A stretch of 64,000 nt of DNA, from NCBI RefSeq assembly GCF_000756305.1, contig NZ_JRFE01000016.1, forward strand, positions 217,132 through 281,131. The letters run 5' to 3'. Position numbers and translations under genes: made by a program. This document shows positions 28,474 through 37,418 of the stretch, piece by piece. Numbering within the stretch: the first letter of the stretch is position 1; each line of letters opens with the position of its first letter. The notes under the pieces are model-generated. The model was not told the origin of the DNA, made no database searches, and was given only the letters and a program-made list of their open reading frames with translations. Origin of the DNA: Myxosarcina sp. GI1. GTDB taxonomy: Bacteria; Cyanobacteriota; Cyanobacteriia; Cyanobacteriales; Xenococcaceae.

Positions 28474-28824
28474 TTAACCACGTCCTATTGGTAAAACTCT
28501 ACCTTCAACTCGATCGCGGTACGGCAGCACTTCTTCAGTGTAGTCAATAGGAAGTACAGCACAGACATTTTCATGAGGACGAGGAATAATTACCCAGGAT
28601 TCTAAGGTTGCCCCTTCTGCTTTTTTGACAGCTTCTATACCAGCTTCCATAGCAGTTTTAACTTCGGAAACATCACCGCGAATATTAATATTAAATCGCG
28701 CACTACCAACTCTAATATAACCAACGAGAGTAACTCTTCCTGCTTTCACCATAGCATCGGCTGCTGCCAAAATACCTGGAAAGCCTTTGGTTTCAATCGA
28801 ACCTACCGCAGATTGAGCGGGCAT
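28474..28824 (-). CDS. ccmK4: Carboxysome shell protein CcmK4 (BMC domain)
   Basis: 116 residues, one BMC domain plus a short C-terminal tail. The start AQSAVGSIETKGFPGILAAADA and the segment WVIIPRPHENVCAVLPIDYTEE (in parts) match CcmK4 of beta-cyanobacteria. The protein forms hexameric tiles of the carboxysome shell whose pore admits bicarbonate and RuBP. It lies 127 bases downstream of ccmK3 on the same strand. In cyanobacteria this pair typically sits apart from the main ccmKLMN operon, and the two proteins can form mixed hexamers that adjust shell permeability. Confidence 0.94.
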   Translation of the reverse strand: MPAQSAVGSIETKGFPGILAAADAMVKAGRVTLVGYIRVGSARFNINIRGDVSEVKTAMEAGIEAVKKAEGATLESWVIIPRPHENVCAVLPIDYTEEVLPYRDRVEGRVLPIGRG

Positions 28825-28951
28825 ACACTTTCTCCTTACCTAATTAGTTAATAATAAAAGTAAATAAATATATATTGTATATATCTACGAGTTCCAATTT
28901 TAGCTGGTTTTAGAGCTTTTGAATATAGGCTGTTTAACCTATGCGATCGCT

Positions 28952-29266
28952 CTAAACTCTATAAGGCTCTACTTTTTCGCTATAGTCGATGGGCAAAACA
29001 GCAACCACGTTATCTGGTGGATTGGGAACTATATAGTGAGTAGCTACCTTGCCACCAAAGGTATTGTCTGCCGCTTCAAATCCTGCTTTCATAGCGGGTT
29101 TGACTTCTGCAACAGGTCCACGAATAGCGATTACAAAGGTACCGCTTTCACCTTTGTCAAAATAAACCAGAGTTACACGACCATTTTTCAAAGTAGCATC
29201 TGCCGCAGCCAAAACCGCAGGAAAACCTAGAGTTTGGATTACGCCTACTGCTTGTTGTTGAGACAT
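28952..29266 (-). CDS. ccmK3: Carboxysome shell protein CcmK3 (BMC domain)
   Basis: 104 residues, a single BMC domain. The segments QQAVGVIQTLGFPAVLAAAD, FVIAIRGPVAEVKPAMKAG and HYIVPNPPDNVVAVLPIDYSE are CcmK3-like, including the NPPDNV stretch that differs from the RPHENV of CcmK1/2/4. CcmK3 does not form stable homo-hexamers in studied cyanobacteria and pairs with CcmK4, consistent with the gene order ccmK3-ccmK4 here. No ccmL, ccmM, ccmN or RuBisCO genes are in the window. Confidence 0.92.
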   Translation of the reverse strand: MSQQQAVGVIQTLGFPAVLAAADATLKNGRVTLVYFDKGESGTFVIAIRGPVAEVKPAMKAGFEAADNTFGGKVATHYIVPNPPDNVVAVLPIDYSEKVEPYRV

Positions 29267-29329
29267 AAATTTTCTTCGAGCTTTAAAAATAATATATCTC
29301 GATCGCTTGAGTTTCGGTGAAAAACTATA

Positions 29330-29938
29330 TTAAATTTTAATTTGGCTGGGACGATCGACAGAGGCTACGATGCGATCGCATCCCGATTTGGGTTTAGCCC
29401 ACTGATAGCGATATTCGGCAGGATCGCCCCAGCACAAACCCAAGTAAACTTCTGTACGAGTAGCATCAATTTCAGCCCACTCTGTTTGTTGAACCAGCTT
29501 ACCTACATAGTCAGAAGTAATTTTTTGATGGCGATTTTTATGATTGCTTCCTGGTGCGTTGACCAGCCAAAAATTCATTCCTACAGTGACTTCGTGCCAA
29601 AAATTGAGAATAGAATCTTTGGCTTGCATTAAAATTTTTTTATCTCCTGAAATGGGCAGTAGCTGATTGTGAGTTTCTGGATAGCGAATCGTTTGTTGCT
29701 TAAAGCTACAGCTACGCCACAAAATAGCAGATACTTGATGCTGTTGCTGATACTCGTGTATTTGATGGCGAAAATCCTGATAGGCAAAAACTTTACTAAC
29801 TCGCTCCATATTTAAGGCTTTGGCTACTACAGGATCGTTGATGCGTTTATTTGATGACAAGACAATCCGCCGCCCTTTCCAATTTTCCTGTAGTTCGCGA
29901 TCGAGTATTCTAATCAATTCTTGAGTTGTATAAGTCAT
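29330..29938 (-). CDS. Conserved hypothetical protein upstream of ccmK3
   Basis: 202 residues from the ATG at 29938 (a TTG codon precedes it). It is soluble and rich in Trp, Gln and Arg, with segments ELIRILDRELQENWKGRRIV, AILWRSCSFKQQTI and VYLGLCWGDPAEYRYQW. I do not recognise the family. The reading frame is intact, GC use is like its neighbours, and it is 63 bases upstream of ccmK3 on the same strand, so co-transcription with the shell genes is possible. A carboxysome role would be guesswork. Confidence 0.7.
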   Translation of the reverse strand: MTYTTQELIRILDRELQENWKGRRIVLSSNKRINDPVVAKALNMERVSKVFAYQDFRHQIHEYQQQHQVSAILWRSCSFKQQTIRYPETHNQLLPISGDKKILMQAKDSILNFWHEVTVGMNFWLVNAPGSNHKNRHQKITSDYVGKLVQQTEWAEIDATRTEVYLGLCWGDPAEYRYQWAKPKSGCDRIVASVDRPSQIKI

Positions 29939-30134
29939 CAATCGAGCTGGGTCACTCCTATACCTAATTAAAATTTTAACCCCACCAACTGCAACTAAAG
30001 CTATTTCTTAGTGAAGTATAATGCTTCAGCCTTAAATAAATTTATTAAAGGTCAATCTTAGGTAAGATGGCAAAAAATATGAGAGGCTAGAAGAATAGAT
30101 AATTTGAAGTATTAGCAAATAATTAACAGTAAAA

Positions 30135-30464
30135 ATGTTTACATTTTTGAAAAGTAACTTACGTCGCTTAGCGATCGCCAGTCTAGTAGCGATCGCTTTA
30201 TTTTCGAGTTTGGTTTTCAGTAGTGGAAACTACAATACAGCTTTTGCTGCCGAACCATTAAAGCGAGATGCAGTAGATATGGCTGGAGAAGATACTATAA
30301 ACGATGCAGAATATGAATCGGCTAAAGCCAAACGGAGAGCAATGCAAGCTCAAATGTCGCAGCAAGCCGAAGAAGACGATAGCTCCAAAAGCGCGTCTGA
30401 AAAGCTCAATTTAGGTGAACCCGTGCCTGAGTCTACCAAAGAATTTTTCGACCGCGACAAATAA
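30135..30464 (+). CDS. Small secreted acidic protein, unknown function
   Basis: 109 residues. A classical signal peptide (basic NLRRLAIASLVAIALFSS, hydrophobic core, likely cut at AFA-AEP near residue 39) leads to a mature chain of about 70 residues. The mature part is strongly acidic and helical (AGEDTINDAEYESAKAKRRA; QQAEEDDSSKSASEKLN), without cysteines. It would be a periplasmic or thylakoid-lumen protein. Similar short proteins are common in cyanobacteria without a known role. The ORF begins ATG at 30135; no strong Shine-Dalgarno is evident. Confidence 0.72.
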   Translation: MFTFLKSNLRRLAIASLVAIALFSSLVFSSGNYNTAFAAEPLKRDAVDMAGEDTINDAEYESAKAKRRAMQAQMSQQAEEDDSSKSASEKLNLGEPVPESTKEFFDRDK

Positions 30465-30557
30465 TAAATAATAAGGCGTAAAACTAGGGAAGAAACGCAG
30501 GTAGTGCCAACTTTATAAGAGAGATCGCACTCAATGGCTAAAACTCGCATTCTTTCT

Positions 30558-30668
30558 CAAAAAGCATTAATGTTATTGAAAGTAAAAAATTCTAATCGAA
30601 CTCATTGTTCGAGAAGCGGCAGTTGGCTAAGAAGCCGAAGTTAAAAGCTTTTATAACAATGCTTTTTG
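30558..30668. repeat. Long imperfect inverted repeat with inner hairpins
   Basis: CAAAAAGCAT-TAA-TGTTAT (30558-30576) pairs with ATAACA-ATGCTTTTTG (30653-30668), giving 16 paired bases with a 3-base bulge. Inside lie a 6-bp hairpin TCGAAC-TCATT-GTTCGA (30596-30612) and a CGGC/GCCG pair (30617-30637). The whole could be a folded RNA, a long terminator-like structure for the secreted-protein gene, or a miniature inverted-repeat element. No flanking target duplication is seen. Confidence 0.5.
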
Positions 30669-30845
30669 AATTGGTTAGCAGTCAATGAAAATTTCCTTAG
30701 ATTTACGCCTATTTTTTAAAACTTATCTTTCAAGTAGAGAAATCAAATATCTTTATTTTCTGGCAGGTGAACATCTTACTAAAGTTTGACTTTACCTTTT
30801 AATATTATTTAAGTGTATTCTTTGTTAATTGCTCAATTTAAACTT

Positions 30846-31160
30846 ATGACATTATTAGACAAATACGATCGGCAAGCTATCGATCGCAACTTTGCTTCAG
30901 TAGTTAGTTTTTTAGACAGCAAATTCGATAAAACCTATTTAAGATCTTCAGAAGTACCAAGCTATTTCTATAAAGGCAACAAATTTAAACTAGAAGTAAC
31001 AGTATTTGCCAATCCTAGAATTGCCAAAATAGATATAAGAGTAATTAGCTTAAAAAGCTACGATAGAGAATCTGCTTTTGAATGCAGTTATAACCTAAAT
31101 GAGTTGTCAATGGATATGTTTAAAAGCTCTATTAACTATTTAATATCTACACTTAATTAG
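30846..31160 (+). CDS. Small conserved hypothetical protein
   Basis: 104 residues from the ATG at 30846; a GTG at 30813 is an alternative start. It is soluble with predicted helix-strand alternation (YDRQAIDRNFASVVSFLDSK; KFKLEVTVFANPRIAKIDIR). There are no known motifs. The frame is clean and the codon use is normal, but the protein is short and the family unrecognised, so coding status is likely, not certain. It is convergent with the glutaminyl cyclotransferase gene, 41 bases from its stop. Confidence 0.55.
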   Translation: MTLLDKYDRQAIDRNFASVVSFLDSKFDKTYLRSSEVPSYFYKGNKFKLEVTVFANPRIAKIDIRVISLKSYDRESAFECSYNLNELSMDMFKSSINYLISTLN

Positions 31161-31201
31161 CGACTGTTACCTTACCTAATAATTTTGCCGTTTGGGAAGG
31201 T

Positions 31202-32026
31202 TTATTGACACGATATCTCAATCTCAAAGAGCTTATTCCAGAGTTTGCCAGTCACAAACAGTCTGTCTTCTAAAGCATCGTAAGCAATTCCATTTAATAC
31301 CGCCCCAGTTTCTAAAGCGGGCGGAGGATCGATAATTCCCGTCAAATCGAGCCAGCCTATAACTCGACCAGTCTGAGGAGAAATACGGGCAATGCGATTG
31401 GTCAACCAGACATTGGCTAAAATTTCACCATTAATATATTCAAGTTCATTTAAATTTGCTATTGGTTTTTGCCCATCTTTTACCCGAATGTGCCTAATTT
31501 CTTGAAATGTGTCGGGATCTAGGAAGTAAAGCGTGTCCGAACCGTCGCTCATAATTAGTTGGCTATCGTTATGTGTCAAACCCCAACCTTCAGTTGGATA
31601 GGTAAAAGTATTTAATTTCTTAAAGCTCTGGCGATCGTAGATAAAACCAGTATGGGATACCCAGGTAAGCTGAATTAGTCGCTCTTGCCACAAAGTCAAA
31701 CCTTCAGCAAAATAACGATTATCTAAACGCTGAATTTGCAAAACTTTTCCAGTTTCTAATTCGACTTGCCGCAAGGACGATCTTCCTCTCAATCCAGTGC
31801 TTTCGTATAGTGTGTCGTGACTGTAAACTAAACCCTGAGTAAAGGCATTAGGGTCGTGAGGATAAGTGTTAACAACTCGATAACCACAAATTGGCACTGA
31901 ATTTTGCGCTTGGATTGGCGAGACTTTAAATTTCTCCATACCAAACCACATAGTTAATCCTGCAATTAATAACAGCAAAAAAAAGTATTTTTTTTTATCA
32001 ATTTTAGACAAGAGCGATCGCTTCAA
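31202..32026 (-). CDS. Glutaminyl-peptide cyclotransferase (beta-propeller type)
   Basis: 274 residues from a TTG start. An N-terminal membrane anchor or signal (KKYFFLLLLIAGLTMWFG, about 11-30) places the enzyme outside the cytoplasm. The body contains the plant/bacterial glutamine cyclotransferase repeats: VVNTYPHDPNAFTQGLVY, YFAEGLTLW, EGWGLTHNDSQLIMSDGS, LNELEYINGEILANVW and LNGIAYD. Such enzymes convert N-terminal glutamine to pyroglutamate. It follows the glycosyltransferase by 20 bases and so is probably last in the purS-purQ operon; no functional link to purines is apparent. Confidence 0.88.
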   Translation of the reverse strand: MKRSLLSKIDKKKYFFLLLLIAGLTMWFGMEKFKVSPIQAQNSVPICGYRVVNTYPHDPNAFTQGLVYSHDTLYESTGLRGRSSLRQVELETGKVLQIQRLDNRYFAEGLTLWQERLIQLTWVSHTGFIYDRQSFKKLNTFTYPTEGWGLTHNDSQLIMSDGSDTLYFLDPDTFQEIRHIRVKDGQKPIANLNELEYINGEILANVWLTNRIARISPQTGRVIGWLDLTGIIDPPPALETGAVLNGIAYDALEDRLFVTGKLWNKLFEIEISCQ

Positions 32027-32046
32027 AATATTTAATCTATCTAATT

Positions 32047-33012
32047 TTATCCTTTTGATGTTTTATTCAATTCGTTACGCCGCAATCTTAGCTGAATGTC
32101 TTCTAGTAAAGTCCGATTAACCGCCATAAGGTCGGCAATAGAACCAAAAATCCATAGTTGAAAACCAATCAAAATCAAAATAGCTGCGAGAATCAAGCTG
32201 GGAACGCGAGGTTTGTCAGTGTTACTGCCAAAAATTCCCCAAAACAGCAATAACCAGCGTAGGCACAACAAAAATCCCAAACTAAAAGGTATGCTGCCTA
32301 AGATAGTAAAAAATTGCAGCGGTCGATAAGTCATAAAGATGCGAACGATAGTCAAAATAGACCGCTGAATATATGCAGGTATGCTTTTGACTAATCTAGA
32401 GGGACGTAAATAACTATTGGTTCTTATCGGCACCGAAGTTATCGCCATGCCTTTTTGTCCTGCCTGAATAATAGTTTCTAGAGTATAGGTATACTCATTA
32501 AAAACATTTAGTTTTAAAGCTGCTTCGCGGCTAATGGCGCGAAAACCGCTAGGAGCATCGCGAATATTGGTTTTACTGGCAAGGCGCACTACCGTACTGC
32601 CTAGTTTTTGCAGAAACTTTTTAACTGGCGAAAAATGCGCGATCTCCTGAATTGGTCTGGCACCAATGACGATTTCGGCTCTATTTTCCAAGATGGGTGC
32701 GATTAGTTTGGGTATGTCGGCAGCACAATACTGGTTGTCGGCATCGGTATTGACAATAATGTCTGCACCCGCTTTAAGTGAAGCTTCAATCCCCGCCATA
32801 AAGCCTTTTGCCAACCCCTGATTGTGTTCGAGGTTGATGATATGGTGGACTCCACAAGCTTTAGCTACTTCCAAAGTGCGATCGCGACTTCCATCGTTGA
32901 TTATGAGAAATTCTATCTCGTCAACGCCTGGTAAGCTGCGGGGTAGTTCTGAGAGAGTCAATCCTAAAGTAGCTTCTTCGTTATAGCAGGGAATTTGAAT
33001 AATTAGCTTCAT
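32047..33012 (-). CDS. Family 2 glycosyltransferase with C-terminal membrane helices
   Basis: 321 residues. The GT-A fold of DPM1/GT2 enzymes is seen: IPCYNEEATLGLTL, FLIINDGSRDRTLEVA (nucleotide site), and the metal-binding NTDADNQY near residue 90. GFRAISREAAL follows. Two transmembrane segments close the protein (about 240-265 and 277-300). It may transfer sugar to a lipid carrier. Its ATG overlaps the purQ stop by 4 bases (ATGA), so it is translated from the purine transcript. Confidence 0.9.
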   Translation of the reverse strand: MKLIIQIPCYNEEATLGLTLSELPRSLPGVDEIEFLIINDGSRDRTLEVAKACGVHHIINLEHNQGLAKGFMAGIEASLKAGADIIVNTDADNQYCAADIPKLIAPILENRAEIVIGARPIQEIAHFSPVKKFLQKLGSTVVRLASKTNIRDAPSGFRAISREAALKLNVFNEYTYTLETIIQAGQKGMAITSVPIRTNSYLRPSRLVKSIPAYIQRSILTIVRIFMTYRPLQFFTILGSIPFSLGFLLCLRWLLLFWGIFGSNTDKPRVPSLILAAILILIGFQLWIFGSIADLMAVNRTLLEDIQLRLRRNELNKTSKG

Positions 33013-33701
33013 CGCACTAACTGACCCAACAAGCTTTTGAAAATAGATAGACCATCAGTATCCCCCAGGGCAATATCGGACGCTCGTTCTGGATGGGGCA
33101 TCATGCCTAAGACATTACCCCGTTCGTTGATAATGCCTGCAATGTTATTAAGCGAACCGTTGCAATTGCCCTCTGCGTCAATTTCTCCCGATGGACTACA
33201 GTAGCGAAATAAAACCCGTTCGCTGTCTTCTAATTCTTGAATTGTATTTTTATCGGCGTAATAGCGACCTTCACCATGAGCGATTGGTAGGGTAATAACC
33301 TGATGGGGTTCGTAGTTTCGAGTCCAGGGAGTATTTTGCCGCTCGACTCTAATTGGTACGCGATCGCAAATAAAATGCAGATCGCGATTGCGAATTAAAG
33401 CTCCAGGCAGTAATCCGACTTCGGTTAATACCTGAAAGCCATTACAGATACCAATTACATATTTATTCTGTTTGGCGTGTTCGACAACGCTAGACATTAC
33501 GGGAGAAAATTGCGCGATCGCTCCACACCGTAAATAGTCACCATAGCTAAATCCCCCTGGAACGACTACCACATCTAAATCTTCAATATCTCGCTCTTGA
33601 TGCCACACCATACGAGTAGGAAGATCTAACAATCCTTGAGTTACAGTAGCTACGTCGCGATCGCAATTGGAGCCAGGAAAAACGATAATGCCAAATTTCA
33701 T
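33009..33701 (-). CDS. purQ: Phosphoribosylformylglycinamidine synthase subunit PurQ
   Basis: 230 residues, a class I glutamine amidotransferase. The nucleophile Cys is in GICNGFQVL near residue 88, and the catalytic His/Glu in MPHPERASD near residue 200; FPGSNCDRD opens the protein. PurQ supplies ammonia to PurL for the FGAR to FGAM step of purine synthesis, in a complex with PurS. purS is 25 bases upstream on the same strand; purL is not in the window. Confidence 0.97.
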   Translation of the reverse strand: MKFGIIVFPGSNCDRDVATVTQGLLDLPTRMVWHQERDIEDLDVVVVPGGFSYGDYLRCGAIAQFSPVMSSVVEHAKQNKYVIGICNGFQVLTEVGLLPGALIRNRDLHFICDRVPIRVERQNTPWTRNYEPHQVITLPIAHGEGRYYADKNTIQELEDSERVLFRYCSPSGEIDAEGNCNGSLNNIAGIINERGNVLGMMPHPERASDIALGDTDGLSIFKSLLGQLVR

Positions 33702-33726
33702 CGATCTTATTCTTTCTACTAAACTT

Positions 33727-33990
33727 TTAAACTGTAGCGAGTTCGGTCACTTCAAAACAGTAATTTTCGATGACGGTATTTGCCAACAGGCGATCGCACA
33801 TTCGATCTAAGTGCTGTCTGGCTTCTGCTTCATCCGTCGCAGACAAACTGAGTTCGATGTATTTTCCAATTCTAACGTTCTCAACTGTTTCATAACCAAG
33901 CTGTTTGATTCCATTCTCCACCGCCGCTCCCGCAGGATCGAGAACCGAAGGACGCAAGGTAACATAAACGCGAGCCTGATATTTAGCCAT
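33727..33990 (-). CDS. purS: Phosphoribosylformylglycinamidine synthase subunit PurS
   Basis: 87 residues, full length. The fold is recognisable in QARVYVTLRPSVLDPAGAAV, GYETVENVRIGKYIEL and the C-terminal ANTVIENYCFEV. PurS bridges PurQ and the small PurL in the Gram-positive/cyanobacterial type of FGAM synthase. It is the first gene of the presumed purS-purQ-GT2-cyclotransferase operon. Confidence 0.95.
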   Translation of the reverse strand: MAKYQARVYVTLRPSVLDPAGAAVENGIKQLGYETVENVRIGKYIELSLSATDEAEARQHLDRMCDRLLANTVIENYCFEVTELATV

Positions 33991-34110
33991 AAAATTTATT
34001 TAAATAATTCAATTAATGCGATCGCCTTTCAAATTTTATCGTGCTTGAGTCAATTTATTTAAACCTCGTCAACTTAGAAAACTATAGTTTTTGAATCGAG
34101 TAATATAGTT

Positions 34111-34944
34111 TCAAACTGGCTGCGATTTAGCTTGGCATTGCGGACAATAATAGTATCTACGTCCGCCAGAAGTTTCTTTGACAATAGCGGTGCCGCAGAC
34201 AAAACAGGGTTCTTCTTCGCGATTAAATACCCAATGGCGGTATGCTTGGCGTTTATAACCCTTAGCTTTTAGTTTGGCAGCTAGTTCGATATCATTGGTA
34301 ATTCCTTTAGTTTGATAAGACTGCTGGGGAATAGCGATCGCCGCTAGGCTCAACTGCTGTAGTTGCCGTTCGCTACAGTCAATTGGTCGCAGAGTAGGAT
34401 GGACGCGCGCCACAAACAAAATTTCGCTGCGGAGATAATTTCCCACACCTGCTAAAAAATGCTGGTCGAGAAGTAAAGCGGTAAGACGACGTTTTAGAAA
34501 GCGTTTATCTTGTAATCTGGCTACAACTGCTGCTGAAGTTGTCCTGTCATTTAATACATCTAATCCGAGGCGACTGAGAAACGGATGGGTGGCGATCGCT
34601 TTTTTATCTAATACTTCAATATCCGACGCGCTGTAAAGTAGAGCCGATTTTTTCAAATTGTGAATTGCCAAACGCAATTGACGATTGGTTTGGGGATAAT
34701 CATGTGCCTGACGAATCATCCATTTACCATAAAGCTGATTGTGACTGTAAATTGCTAGTTGATTGTCGAAGTGAATTAACAAAGCTTTGCCTTTAGCTGC
34801 TACTTTTATTACCAAACAGCCTGCAAACTTAGCTTCATAAGGTTTGAGATGTTCAAATGCAAAAAAAATCGTTTCTACAGGAACTGAGGCGATCGCGTCG
34901 CTAATTTTATCTGCCTCTAGCTTTACTTCTGGACCTTCTGGCAT
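34111..34944 (-). CDS. Fpg/Nei-family DNA glycosylase (endonuclease VIII-like)
   Basis: 277 residues from the ATG at 34944. The start is decided by chemistry: family enzymes use the N-terminal proline, so the protein must begin MPEGPEVK; the open frame reaches two codons further to a TTG. Glu3 (the second catalytic residue after processing), a helix-two-turn-helix (LLLDQHFLAGVGNYLRSEIL) and a C-terminal zinc finger (CFVCGTAI ... YYCPQCQ) are present. These proteins excise oxidised bases and nick the strand. The first residues and the YGKW stretch favour Nei over Fpg. Confidence 0.92.
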   Translation of the reverse strand: MPEGPEVKLEADKISDAIASVPVETIFFAFEHLKPYEAKFAGCLVIKVAAKGKALLIHFDNQLAIYSHNQLYGKWMIRQAHDYPQTNRQLRLAIHNLKKSALLYSASDIEVLDKKAIATHPFLSRLGLDVLNDRTTSAAVVARLQDKRFLKRRLTALLLDQHFLAGVGNYLRSEILFVARVHPTLRPIDCSERQLQQLSLAAIAIPQQSYQTKGITNDIELAAKLKAKGYKRQAYRHWVFNREEEPCFVCGTAIVKETSGGRRYYYCPQCQAKSQPV

Positions 34945-35262
34945 TATCAATAAAATATTTTTACAAACATATTTATTCTATTAAACCTAATGAGTTTGAA
35001 GTTGAGAATTAGATATTTTTTAATTAGATAATAGGCGATTGAAACTTATAAAAGTAATATTCAACCTCCAGAGCGATGTCAATTTAAAACCAGTAAAGAT
35101 AGTTTAGATATATAACGATGTTGCCCTGTTAAGAATGAGTTTTATAGTTGGGTATGTTTTTCAACTTAGTTTTTAGTTTTTACTTACTTCCAAATATTTT
35201 TTCAGGCAACATTCAATCATGTGAAGTCTTCAAACTAACCCTAACAATCAAATTTAACAATT
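34945..35262. other. Intergenic region between divergent nei-like and helical-protein genes
   Basis: 318 bases, AT-rich. It contains the promoters of two divergent genes, but no ORF, RNA or repeat can be supported. Confidence 0.4.
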
Positions 35263-36039
35263 ATGTCTGAATCAAAAAAAGAACAGATCGTTACCAAGCT
35301 CAAACAGGCTCGTCAAACAGGAGAATTAAAAACAGAAAGAATTCGCGAAATTGTCAGAGAAGCAGTTTCTGAAGCCGTAACCGAAGTAAAAGAAGGTAGA
35401 GTGGAAATTGCCACTTTAATTCGTGAAGCGATCGCGGCGGTTACGGAAACTTTCCAGGAAAAAGCTGGCGAAATTAAAGAAGAATTAGCCGCATCAATTG
35501 AAGGTGCCATTGACGGTGCCAGCGAAGCCAGACGCAAGGCAATTGTTGAAACTCAAGAAGAAATTCAAACTTTACAGGCGCAAGTCACAACTGAAGAAGA
35601 CGAACTGCAACAGGAAATTGATGGCGCGCTAACAGAAGTCGAAACTCAAAACGATACTACATCCGATAAAGTTACTCAGGCGATCGCTGAAGCCGTTGTC
35701 ACCGTTAGAGATAGCGAAGAATTTTCTTTACTACAAAAACGCTATGCTCAACTAAAAGCTCAATTAGCAGTTTTACAGGCTAACCTATCGAGCCGTTATG
35801 GGGAGCGTTATGAAGAAGTCAATAAATACCTGGAAGAAGCAAAAACCTGGTACGAAAAAGCTAAAGAAGATCCCGAATTATTTACCGACAAAGTCAAGCA
35901 GCGCAGAGATAAGTTCGAGCAAAAATTAGGAGAAACAGGCGGTGCAGCGGCGCGCAAAGAACGGCAGCTCAAGCAGCTATTAAAAGAACTATGGCAGTCT
36001 GTGAGAGAAATATTTCAGGAAGAAAAAGTTACTAAATAA
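35263..36039 (+). CDS. Long helical, Ala/Glu/Lys-rich protein
   Basis: 258 residues, almost entirely predicted alpha-helix with high Glu, Lys and Ala and no hydrophobic core signature, cysteine or signal peptide. Segments such as REIVREAVSEAVTEVKEG, LIREAIAAVTETFQEKAG and ARRKAIVETQEEIQTLQA have the periodicity of coiled-coil or apolipoprotein/LEA-like amphipathic helices. Similar proteins are conserved in cyanobacteria, and some are misnamed in databases as kinases. No catalytic motif is seen. It has its own terminator shared with ndhJ. Confidence 0.8.
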   Translation: MSESKKEQIVTKLKQARQTGELKTERIREIVREAVSEAVTEVKEGRVEIATLIREAIAAVTETFQEKAGEIKEELAASIEGAIDGASEARRKAIVETQEEIQTLQAQVTTEEDELQQEIDGALTEVETQNDTTSDKVTQAIAEAVVTVRDSEEFSLLQKRYAQLKAQLAVLQANLSSRYGERYEEVNKYLEEAKTWYEKAKEDPELFTDKVKQRRDKFEQKLGETGGAAARKERQLKQLLKELWQSVREIFQEEKVTK

Positions 36040-36094
36040 AAAGGCAACAGTAAGAATTAATATAGGCTATTTGCTCTAAAGCTGCCTAAAATAA

Positions 36095-36120
36095 AAATCC
36101 TCCCGAATTTGGGAGGATTT
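36095..36120. terminator. Bidirectional terminator between the helical-protein gene and ndhJ
   Basis: AAATCCTCCC-GAATTT-GGGAGGATTT is a perfect 10-bp stem with T-rich ends on both strands, placed between two convergent stop codons. Confidence 0.85.
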
Positions 36121-36145
36121 AATCGTTAAAGAACAAAATTCGACT

Positions 36146-36697
36146 TTAATAAGCGTCTTGTAATTCGTAAAAATCAGGAGAGATATAGTCTTTCCGTAAG
36201 GGCCAACCTTCCCAATCTTCATTCATTAATATACGCTTGAGATTGGGATGCCCTTCGTAAACAATCCCATACATATCGTAGCTTTCTCGCTCCTGCCAGT
36301 CAGCCGCTTTCCAAATCCAATATACCGAAGGAACTTTAGGATTATCTCTAGGCAAAAGTACTTTAAGTCTTACTTCTTTCGGGCGTTCGGCATCATCGCT
36401 AACTTCAATCAAATGATAAAAGCTAACCAGTTCTTTCCCTGGACCGAGATCGTATGCTCCCTGACACTGAAGATAGTTAAAGCCGTAGGCATATAGTGCG
36501 GTAGCAATGGGAAGTAAAAACTCAGCTTCTACTTCGATTAACTCTACACCGCTAACATCTACAGGTAATGGTTTGTTATCAAAACCGTTTTCGCTCAACC
36601 ACTTAGAAGTTTCACCAGCTTCAACTATGTCAGTAGCTTCGGCATTTTCTTCAGAATTATTTTCTTCAGAGTTATTGTTTTTTTCTTCTTCAGCCAC
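36146..36697 (-). CDS. ndhJ: NAD(P)H-quinone oxidoreductase subunit J
   Basis: 183 residues from a GTG start that overlaps the ndhK stop by 8 bases. The core matches the 30-kDa subunit of complex I (NuoC/NdhJ): [43 protein letters not shown] and the end [20 protein letters not shown]. The N-terminal 30 residues are an unusual run of Glu and Asn. NdhJ belongs to the hydrophilic connecting arm of the thylakoid NDH-1 that accepts electrons from ferredoxin in cyclic electron flow, respiration and CO2 uptake. Confidence 0.96.
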   Translation of the reverse strand: MAEEEKNNNSEENNSEENAEATDIVEAGETSKWLSENGFDNKPLPVDVSGVELIEVEAEFLLPIATALYAYGFNYLQCQGAYDLGPGKELVSFYHLIEVSDDAERPKEVRLKVLLPRDNPKVPSVYWIWKAADWQERESYDMYGIVYEGHPNLKRILMNEDWEGWPLRKDYISPDFYELQDAY

Positions 36698-37418
36698 GCT
36701 CTATCTCCTCTTTAGCTTCTTCTAAGGTATCTGGTAATGGCATTCCCATTGCTTCTGCCAGCTCTTTAGGCGGTGCTTGGCGCGTTTGTGATTGCAAATA
36801 CTTACCGTCGTAATCCGATCTAACCAATTTCATGTTGTGAGCGGTACTGTAATAGCGATGAGTTTGCTCTAGAGCGGCTGCCCTCTCTTGAAGAGACTCA
36901 TTAGAAACTTTTCTTCGTAGCTTAATAATGGCATCAAATATAGCTTCGGGGCGAGGTGGACAACCAGGAATGTAAACGTCAACGGGAATTAGTTTGTCTA
37001 CTCCTCTTACTGCTGTAGTAGAGTCGCTACTAAACATACCTCCAGTAATAGTGCAGGCACCCATAGCAATAACGTACTTGGGATCTGCCATTTCTTCATA
37101 AAGTCGTACTACCGCAGGTGCCATTTTCATGGTAATCGTACCCGCAGTAATAATTAAATCGGCTTGACGGGGACTAGCACGAGGTATCAAACCAAAGCGA
37201 TCAAAATCAAATCTCGAACCGATAAGAGCCGCAAATTCGATAAAGCAGCAAGCAGTACCATACATCATGGGCCACAAACTCGAAAGTTTTGCCCAGTTAT
37301 ATAGGTCATCTACTGTAGTGAGAATAATGTTTTCCGATAAGTCTTGCGTAACTTTAGTCGGACTAACGGGATTAATAATTTTTTCTTTTTGTTCTTGCTC
37401 GAATAAATTGGAAGTCAT
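36690..37418 (-). CDS. ndhK: NAD(P)H-quinone oxidoreductase subunit K
   Basis: 242 residues from the ATG at 37418, which overlaps the ndhC stop as ATGA; the frame is open to 37445, but the coupling decides the start. The 4Fe-4S ligands of cluster N2 are visible: the tandem cysteines in [19 protein letters not shown] and [10 protein letters not shown]. NdhK passes electrons to plastoquinone. The gene sits in the conserved order ndhC-ndhK-ndhJ, with overlaps at both ends. Confidence 0.97.
   Translation of the reverse strand: MTSNLFEQEQKEKIINPVSPTKVTQDLSENIILTTVDDLYNWAKLSSLWPMMYGTACCFIEFAALIGSRFDFDRFGLIPRASPRQADLIITAGTITMKMAPAVVRLYEEMADPKYVIAMGACTITGGMFSSDSTTAVRGVDKLIPVDVYIPGCPPRPEAIFDAIIKLRRKVSNESLQERAAALEQTHRYYSTAHNMKLVRSDYDGKYLQSQTRQAPPKELAEAMGMPLPDTLEEAKEEIERG

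Noticed and set aside
30535..30645. 36-codon open frame starting MAKTRILSQK
   Set aside because: It coincides with the inverted repeat, which explains the sequence better, and has no ribosome site.
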